A stretch of DNA of 64,000 bases, taken from assembly GCA_036346375.1 (NCBI GenBank), contig CM070512.1, forward strand, positions 41,152,466 to 41,216,465, in the 5' to 3' direction. A model generated the notes under the pieces. That model saw only the letters and a list, made by a program, of their open reading frames with translations. It was not told where the DNA came from and did no database searches. Positions within the stretch are counted from its first letter, which is position 1. Every line of letters begins with the position of its first letter. Made by a program: the position numbers and the translations under genes. The DNA is from Guadua angustifolia. Its lineage: Eukaryota > Streptophyta > Magnoliopsida > Poales > Poaceae. Positions 57,151 through 64,000 of this stretch are shown in pieces.

Positions 57151-57394
57151 TTCGAAAAAACGGAGAAAGGACCTGAACGTAAGAAGCAGGGACCTGTTCG
57201 TTATTTTCTTGGACCTGTTCGCTATCATGAAAAATTAGAAAAGGGCTTGTTCGCGATTTGAAATTAACGGGAGGCTTCTCCGCAAAATGCCGTGTTAGGG
57301 ACCTAAACGCAAAGTGAAAAAAATATTTTCGTCTCACAGAAAATTACATAGGGACCTATCCGTAATTTCGAAGAAATGGAGAGCTTTTTTCGCG

Positions 57395-57545
57395 AATTGG
57401 CGTAGGCGACAGGTGGACCGGCTCATTGGGCTTCAATTCTTCCGCCTTTTTTCGCGAATTGGCGTAGGCGACAGGTGGACCGGCTCATTGGGCTTCAAAT
57501 TGGCGTAGGCGACAGGTGGACCGGCTCATTGGGCTTCAATTCTTC
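57395..57545. repeat. Tandem triplication with GGCGTAGGCGACAGGTGG
   Basis: Three copies begin at 57399, 57461 and 57502 (spacing 62 and 41), each followed by ACCGGCTCATTGGGCTTCAA. The middle copy lost about 21 bp of the longer unit. Confidence 0.88.
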
Positions 57546-57673
57546 CGCGTATAAGGGATTGATTATTACGTCCCTTTATATTAGGCGTTGACACAGTTGT
57601 ATTAATTTGGTTATAGTTATTTTCTCTAATTATGTGGTATCAATAGTCATTACAAAGTGCAAAGATATATTTG

Positions 57674-59726
57674 TGTAACATCCCGAAAAATGCAATAAAA
57701 TGGAAATGTGTATTTTGAAATTTGATATGATTATTTCTGAGTTTTTTTGGCATTATTGGTTTTTATTTGGATATTCTTTGGATTTATGCTTTGTGCGAAA
57801 AATCAAATAAATGGAATTAATGAATGGATAATGGTAAAAAGATAAAAAGGTAAAAGTAAAATCTTGAAAAATTTATATTAAAATTTTTCAGAACTTAGGT
57901 AAATCATTTCAGCTGATAAATAAATTTTAAAAACAAAGAATGATAGAATGACAAATGAAAAGACCTTCTTGGACTAAAAAGCGGTTACAAATGATTTAAT
58001 GAAAAATATTCAACCTTATCTCAATCTAAGAAAATTACCATGGTAACCTCAATGTAGTAGTTAATCTTGTTAAAAATATTAAAATTTCTAAAATTTTTAA
58101 TGCTTTTAAAAATTCAAAAATAGAAGTATTGAAAACCTAAAAATCGAAGTTTTAGAATTTGTAGAAAATAAATATTCAATATGTTGACCTGAAAATATTA
58201 TGGGAGCACTAGTAGCTGAAATATAACTCAGATAAAAAGTTTCAAAAATAAATAATATAATTTTCATCCTTAAATAAAATAAAGTTAGAAATGGGGTTTT
58301 TAAGCTGATAGTAATGTCAGAATTTTTAATAATTCCCTGTAAAACATTTTAACCAAAAATTTTTATAGAAGGTCTTCCACCATCAGGAGACCATATTAAA
58401 AAAGTTTAGAAAATTTTTGGTGGTGATTAGTTGGCTAAATTAATGGTAAACCTGATCTGTCCGATGTAGCAACTGTTGTTTTATGTCAAAGGGCCGACAT
58501 TGATGAATTTCATGATTGGATTGTTCGATGCTCACGAAGGGCTGTGAGTATTATTTATGCTTTACTTATTTCATACTAATCAAACTTACTCTTACAAATT
58601 CCATTTGCAAATAACTTGATTTACAAATTCAATTTCGCTTTATGCAAATTAACTGTAGTAGCCTTCTTTGACTTGATCTACATTTATGCATTTGCAAATA
58701 CCACCTTAAGTCTTGTTGAGTACAAAAGTACTCACCCTTACTTAATTTGTTGTTTTAGGTGAATAAGTTAGCGAAGCTTCGAAGGTTTGTTTTTGGCGCA
58801 GGATGTGGGATCTTCGTTGAAGCGATCTTTTCTAGGGATTTATGCCTCGTCAGTTGCCTGCGGGTTGATTGGGCACACTACGAGACTTTGCTTCTTTGCT
58901 GCTATATACTCTGGATTGTAAGGTTTCTTTGTATGTTAGTTTTCGCTTTAATAATATGATGTATGGTTGTGATTCTAATTAGGGCTGGAAACGAGCCGAG
59001 CCGAGCCGGCTCGGCTCGGTGCGGCTCGGTCAAGTGGCAAGTCGAGCCAGGCTCGGCTCGGCCCTGAGGCGAGCCCAAAAAGTCGGCTCGGCTCGGCTCG
59101 GCTCGAGGTCGGCTCGCGAGCCGGCTCGTCGGCTCGCCGAGCCAGACCAATAAGAGTTTTTTTTCAAATTTTAATATAAAACTTTAGAAATGACTAAACA
59201 ACATAGCTTTCAAGTAATAAAGTCAAGACATTACTAATAAAAAAACAGAATTGCATTTGCATTCAATATCAAGAGTTCAAGAAATTGCATTCAGAATTAG
59301 TAAACACTGACATTGCATTCAGAATTAGTAAACCTAGAGGTTCAATAGAATAATTAGTAAACAGAAACATTGACATTGCATCATCAAGGGTTCAAGAATT
59401 CAAAATTCAGAAAGCATCGCTTAGGGTTTTGCTCATATGGGCTAATTGGGCCGAGCCAACGAGCGGCTCATGAGCAGAGGCCGAGCCGAGCCGCTCGCTG
59501 AAAAACCGAAACAAAAATAGGCTCGGCTCGGCTCGCTCGAGCCACGAGCCTGACCGAGCCGAGCCGAGCCTGGCCGAGCCCGAGCCGAGCTACGAGCCAC
59601 GAGCCAAATTTCCAGCCCTAATTCTAATTGTTGTAAATGTGTGTACTAGCTACTGATCCGGGGACTAGTACTGTATGTACATTAGATTTCTATTTTTGCA
59701 TTTATGTAAAAATGGGGGTCGTTACA
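57674..59726 (+). mobile_element. Solo LTR related to the large 4.7-kb-LTR element, carrying a hAT MITE
   Basis: Starts TGTAACATCCCG and ends GGGGTCGTTACA. Near its 3' part it reads GTGAATAAGTTAGCGAAGCT, TTGCCTGCGGGTTGATTGGG and TGCTTCTTTGCTGCTATATA, and after the MITE AGCTACTGATCCGGGG. This is the same series as the end of the large element's LTR read on the minus strand. Without the MITE it is about 1.4 kb, so it is a shorter relative. Flanking 5-mers (ATTTG, ACTGT) do not match, so a clean target duplication is not seen. Confidence 0.7.
58980..59620. mobile_element. hAT-type MITE, 641 bp, with GAGCC-rich ends
   Basis: The 8-bp target duplication ATTCTAAT stands at 58972-58979 and 59621-59628. 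Terminal inverted repeats start TAGGGCTGGAAA and end TTTCCAGCCCTA. Next to them both ends are packed with GGCTCG/CGAGCC words while the middle is AT-rich. An 8-bp duplication and a TAGGG start fit hAT elements. There is no transposase frame. Confidence 0.88.
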
Positions 59727-60530
59727 ACTGTCGCGGAAATTTTCTACAAATTAAAGCGATCATGTTGTTATGCTCAGTTTTGGTTTCTTGTAGCTTTGCA
59801 TTCACCCTACGATCCTTATCTGATGAGTATCGTGTTAAAGGGATTCAATATCTTGCAAGCGATCATCTATGTCTTTCAGTTCTTATTTCATCTCATAAAT
59901 CTTTTCTATTATCTCAGATTTTCCTTTCAGTTGTTTGATCTCTGCATCATGTTTTTGTTTAGCTTCTAACAGTTTTTCCATATCCTCGATCTATTTTTAC
60001 CACATGGAAAAGACAATCTTTTAACAATATCTTATAATGAATTAGGTATTCAACTTCAATAAAATCAATGCAATACCAAATTTGTAATTAATGTTAATAC
60101 TTCTTTTATTAAGCACGTGCAAGAAATGACAAGAAAGATAAAATATTATAATTCTCAGTAGGATGACATGAGAAGCTAGTATAAATGGCAATAACCTCTA
60201 ACCATGCGAAACCAGCAAGATTATTAGTGCAAGAAACTAGAATGATATCTAATTGCATTGGGATAAAGATCATGGTCTGATCTTTACTGGCTTAATTGAA
60301 TTAATTACTACTTGTATCTGATTGCAATGCAATGCTGTGCATGGTTCAAGAAAGTGCGCCCTTGCTGCACCTAATAGCTTTAAGATAAGAAAGAACAATG
60401 GCGAGATTTTTTTGTCTGGTGTGCATGATCATAACTATGCGAAAAAGGGGTGCCATTTGGGGTAAACTGTCAGAAGATCAGGGATAGCAATTAAAGAATA
60501 GCGTTAAGTTGGTTGACAGATTTCTTGCAC
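59727..60530. other. No gene recognised
   Basis: AT-rich; the frames at 59637-59969 straddle the LTR end and show no known motif. Confidence 0.4.
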
Positions 60531-62190
60531 TTTTTTTTCGATAAAGGAAGCAATTTAATTAATACCAAGTACAGTAAGATACAAAGCCTTAGCACACTTC
60601 CGGCTTCTGTTTAGAATACACATCCATGGAGAAAAAAGATAAAAAAAGACAGACACACTCTAGTGATCCGCAATCCGAAGACTAGACCGCCACCCATATG
60701 CCTAGGAGAAAAAAGCCTTGGCCGCTTGCACCAAAAGTTGCGACCCCTCCGCAACCCATGCCTACAAGTTCTCCCGCTGGAGAATAGCCCAATTGGAGAG
60801 CTAGTAAGCCACCGAGTGGATAACCTGTAAAGGAGAAAACAAAGACTTCTTTTTAAAAACGACATCATTTCTGCAAATCCAAAGTGACAAGCACAAAGCC
60901 GTTGCTCCAAGCAGAAGCAGAGGTTTCAAAACATTATTGAAACCATGAAGCCAATTCTCAAACAAATGTTCCACGCTGTCAGGTTGTTTTAGCCCAGTTG
61001 CTAAATAAAGGACACTCCAAACAGACCAAGCGAAACGGCATTCAAAGAATAAATGTTTGATTGTCTCGTTTTTATGGCAGAAAACACATGACAAACTACC
61101 ATTCCAATTTCGTTTAGCTAAATTATCTTTCGTAAGCACCACCCCCCGTCGTAAGTACCACAAGAAAATTTTAATCTTCAACGAAGCTTTTAACTTTCAC
61201 AATTTTCTATTCTCATTGGGGATGTTTCTAAGCATTAAGGCAGCATAGTGAGATTTTACCGAGAACTAGCCATTTGAGGTTAAGTTCCAGTAAAAGATAT
61301 CCTGATCTTGCGATAGAACAACTCCTTCAATGCAAGCCAATAAATCATTCCAAGCAACCAGCTTTGGACCAATAAGAAACCTACGCCAAGAGAGACATGG
61401 AGGTGAAGAGCTCAATGCTTCTGAAAATCGTTATAAATTTTGGTCTGACAATGTTATATAGGGAAGGATATTGATGTCTTAAAGGTGATCCACCCATCCA
61501 GTTATCTTCCCAAAAGAGAACTTGTGATCCATCTTTGACAATAAATGTTCTAAAATGAAGAAAGTCTCGTTTCACCTTCATTAGACAGGACCAAAAGTGA
61601 TAATCTCCGTTTTTCCATTCCACTTGGGCCAAAGGCTTTGAACCCAAGTACTTGTTTTGGAGAATTTGTTGCCACAACCCATCTGAAGTAAGCAATTTAT
61701 ACAACCATTTGCTAAGAAGGGCAATATTTTTTATATTTAGATCATAAATCCCGAGACCTCCCTGATCTTTTGGTTAGCACAGTATGCTCCATTTGGTAAG
61801 TCTATATTTTTTCTTATGTTCGTCTCCTTGCCAGTAAAATCTAGAGTGAAAATAATCCAGTTTTTTAAGGACTCCTTTGGGTAAGGAGAAGAAGGACATC
61901 ATGTACATCGGAAGGCTACTGTGCACCGAGTTAATCAAAACTAGGCGCCCTCCGATAGAGAGATTCTTCCGTTTCCAACTACTGAGTCTTTTTTCAACAC
62001 GTTCTTCGACCTTCTTCCAATCGCAATTTCTTAGCTTCCTATAGTGAATTGGAATGCCAAGGTAGTTGATCGGAAAATTACCGGCTTTGCATCCAAATAA
62101 GTCAGTGTAGTAAGCATCCAAATAAGTCAGTGTAGTAACCTAGATGCTCTTGGGCTTTCCCAAAGCAGAAAACCTCACTCTTATGTCACC
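60531..62190 (-). pseudogene. L1-type LINE, 5'-truncated and broken
   Basis: On the minus strand the order is: end of the reverse transcriptase (SEVFCFGKAQEHLG; then FGCKAGNFPINYLGIPIHYR, SSWKRKNLSIGGRLVLINSV, PMYMMSFFSLPKGVLKKLDY), a linker (WQQILQNKYLG, FWEDNWMGGSPL) and a reverse-transcriptase zinc-binding domain (IKIFLWYLRRGVVLTKDNLA, LSCVFCHKNETIKHLFFECR). A run of A residues on the minus strand at about 60531-60538 is the 3' tail. The catalytic core and the endonuclease are missing (5' truncation near 62190), and stops/frameshifts separate the pieces, so it is inert. A 25-bp direct duplication sits at about 62087-62136 inside it. Confidence 0.85.
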
Positions 62191-62985
62191 TTGTGGTTAG
62201 GTAAGGTGATTTTTAGGAGAGTGAGGACTTTCGGATATAACCATAAAGAATAGCATTCACAAGTCCATATGTCAAGCATGAAGAGTAAAGTAGATACACA
62301 CATGCGTATACGTATTGAACTCTGGTAAGTGATAAACGATGATGATTTTAGAGTCAAAGAAGAACACAGATCACAAATATTATTTTACTGTGTTCTGCTA
62401 AACTGATTCCACTTGTCCTAGTAATACAACTGCTAAACTGTTAAAGCTAGCTTTGTGGAGCGCAACTACTACTCCAAAGCTAAGATCAATGAAGCTAGAT
62501 TATAGCATCCATGCAAGCAACTATGAATGGCCAATCATCATTCACAAACTCAAAACGAGGATTATCAGCCAATCATCATTCACAAACTCAAACTGCTATC
62601 CACCCTCCTTGTGCTCTCATGAGTTATAGGATACATACCCTAATCAAGCATCGGTTCATACACAACTCACTGAAGGGGAGGAGGTAGCCGATGGGGAGGA
62701 GGAGTAGGTCGCTGACGGAGAAGGTGCTCGCGGAGGAGATAGCCGACGAGAAGGAGAAGGTGCTCGCGGTCAGGATGGCTAGGGAGGAGGATGCCGATCG
62801 AGGAAGAGGTCACCAGGGAGGAGGATGCTGGGGAGGAGGATTGCCGAGGGCTAGGGTTTGCGGGAGTCGAAACGCATGGGTCTCGCTATGAACCTCTATC
62901 AGTATGTTTATATAGTGGTCTGAGATCATATCACAGAAGATTCTAACTTCGAACCGTCTATGATCACTGACAGTTCTACAGTAAA
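62191..62985. other. No gene supported
   Basis: AT-rich with a direct repeat of CCAATCATCATTCACAAACT at about 62531 and 62569. A GGAGGAGG-rich plus-strand frame (62691-62891) is low-complexity and lacks any family resemblance. Single GAACCGTC/ACTGACAG words near 62950 lead into the foldback that follows. Confidence 0.4.
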
Positions 62986-63178
62986 ACCGTCAGTGAGATA
63001 ATTACAGACGATACTCTTCATGAACCGTCAGTGATATATACCAATATCACAGATGGTTCATATTTAAAACTGTATGTGATATGATCATCGACGGTTTTAG
63101 TTAAAAACCGTCTGTGATATTGGTGTATATCACTGACGGTTCATGAAAAGCATCGTCTGTGATGATCTCACTGACGGT
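62986..63178. repeat. Foldback repeat (inverted arms of about 90 bp)
   Basis: The left arm ACCGTCAGTGAGATAATTAC...CATGAACCGTCAGTGATATA...CAATATCACAGA(T)GG is mirrored by the right arm ending ATCTCACTGACGGT at 63178, with the centre near 63082. The motif TCACTGACGGTT recurs as in CACTA subterminal regions, but no terminal CACTA is visible. Confidence 0.75.
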
Positions 63179-63180
63179 AT

Positions 63181-64000
63181 TGTTGGAGAAATTTGTGTTT
63201 TGCCCAAATTCATCCAGACCGGCCCGACCCATGCAGCCAAACCGGTCCAGTTGGCCCAGCCACTAGTGGTAAAGAGCTTCGGCTCTTGCTCCTGAGACCA
63301 GGTCAGGGGAAGGCTTCGGCTGTGATTCTCCTGTGGCGGCGTCGCCCGGTTCTCCCGGCCACCCAATGGCAGCGGCGCCCACGTCGTTCGCTGCAGCAGC
63401 ATGGAGCGGTTCTCCGGGCGGCCGTTTCTTCCCCTGAGTTCAGTACTCTTTTTAATGACTGAAGGTTTGGATTTCAAAACACGAAAAAAAACACACTTCT
63501 CAAATCCTCATCTAGCTGTTCCTAATTCTCACAATCTGGTTAGAGATTTGGCTTGATTTCTGTTCTTTCTATCGACTCTGTGCAATTCTTGGCGTTGATC
63601 TTGGCTAAGCACAACTAGTGGAGGCCGCAATAGCGTGAAACCCTAGTTGTGACTCAACCTTAATCCACGTCCGAGTGATTGTTCTGAGGGTTGATTGAAG
63701 AAATCAATTGCCAAATTTCTCAGCTCATTGGCTAGCAATTACTGTTGGTTTTTGCTTGAACCGATTGTGGGAAGTGGTATGGTTCTGCTTCTTGTGTGCT
63801 CTGGCGCTGGTTCATGTGATCAGCAGTAAGGCATTCGGCAATTTTCATCACTTTGGCCGAGAGTGTTGATTCTGATGCTCTGAGCGGTTCTGGTTGCATC
63901 ACGGGTTCCTTGGTGAAGTGCCTCACCTGGGTACTGCGGCTTTGTATCTCCGGATCAATTGTCGGTGATTTCTGTGGCATTGCAGCGGCAATATTGTTTT
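63181..64000 (+). mobile_element. Probable LTR retrotransposon start, cut by the window end
   Basis: Text changes abruptly at 63181 to TGTTGGAGAAATTTGTGTTT, a Copia-like LTR beginning, directly at the edge of the foldback. The rest has the mixed composition of an LTR and leader. No second LTR or gene lies within the window, so this is a proposal only. Confidence 0.35.

Noticed and set aside
56550..57176. Repetitive frames such as those with FLFKRSL and FFPGF repeats
   Set aside because: They translate the 79-bp and 31-bp tandem arrays; no evidence of coding.
62691..62891. Plus-strand frame of 66 codons rich in Glu, Lys, Gly and Arg
   Set aside because: Low-complexity GAGGAGG sequence without a recognisable domain.

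Overview
This window is a plant nuclear segment, most likely from a grass (Poaceae; Panicoideae is a guess). The evidence is intron-bearing genes with GT-AG introns, plant-only families (F-box plus F-box-associated protein, LOB-domain remnant) and a dense nest of plant transposons: Tat-lineage Ty3/gypsy, Pong-type Harbinger, En/Spm CACTA, Mutator-like MITEs, a hAT MITE and an L1-type LINE. All assignments come from reading the sequence; no database was searched. Most bases belong to transposable elements. Only two host genes look intact.

Layout. (1) 1-4.33 kb: a three-exon minus-strand gene for a 256-residue lysine-rich protein (coding exons 2905-2737, 2307-2064, 1800-1443), with a probable non-coding first exon and a GC-rich promoter near 4.0-4.2 kb. 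(2) 4335-37359: a three-layer nest. The outer layer is a Pong-type Harbinger element (about 6 kb without insertions): a broken DDE transposase on the left and an apparently intact Myb/trihelix ORF1 on the right. A Tat-lineage gypsy retrotransposon (6448-33469) is inserted in it. That element has near-identical 672/673-bp LTRs, a degraded gag-pol, a dual RNase H and a spliced antisense gene. Inside the antisense gene sits a second, minus-strand LTR element (17021-32297) with very long LTRs of about 4.7 kb, a perfect GGCCA target duplication, and only gag and integrase/chromodomain scraps in its interior. (3) 38.0-50.0 kb: a broken LOB-domain gene fragment, interrupted by a 156-bp Mutator-like MITE and by an 11.2-kb CACTA element (38604-49808) with decayed TNPD and TNPA/Ulp1-type genes. 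(4) 50-54 kb: AT-rich, without recognisable genes, with LTR-like remnants. (5) 54.0-57.6 kb: a 452-bp foldback Mutator-like MITE, an intact single-exon F-box gene (54805-55959) and several tandem arrays behind it. (6) 57.7-64 kb: a solo LTR related to the long-LTR element and carrying a hAT MITE, a 5'-truncated L1-type LINE, a foldback repeat and a probable LTR running off the window.

How the parts relate. The Harbinger element landed roughly 200 bp upstream of the putative transcription start of the lysine-rich gene, so the whole 33-kb nest now separates that promoter from its former upstream sequence. None of the autonomous elements looks able to move itself: their transposase or polymerase genes carry stops, frameshifts or active-site changes. 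The most unusual coding unit is the antisense gene of the Tat element. It has its own TATA-like box, consensus introns and a plant mobile-domain-like region, and the later insertion cut it in two without losing its reading frame.
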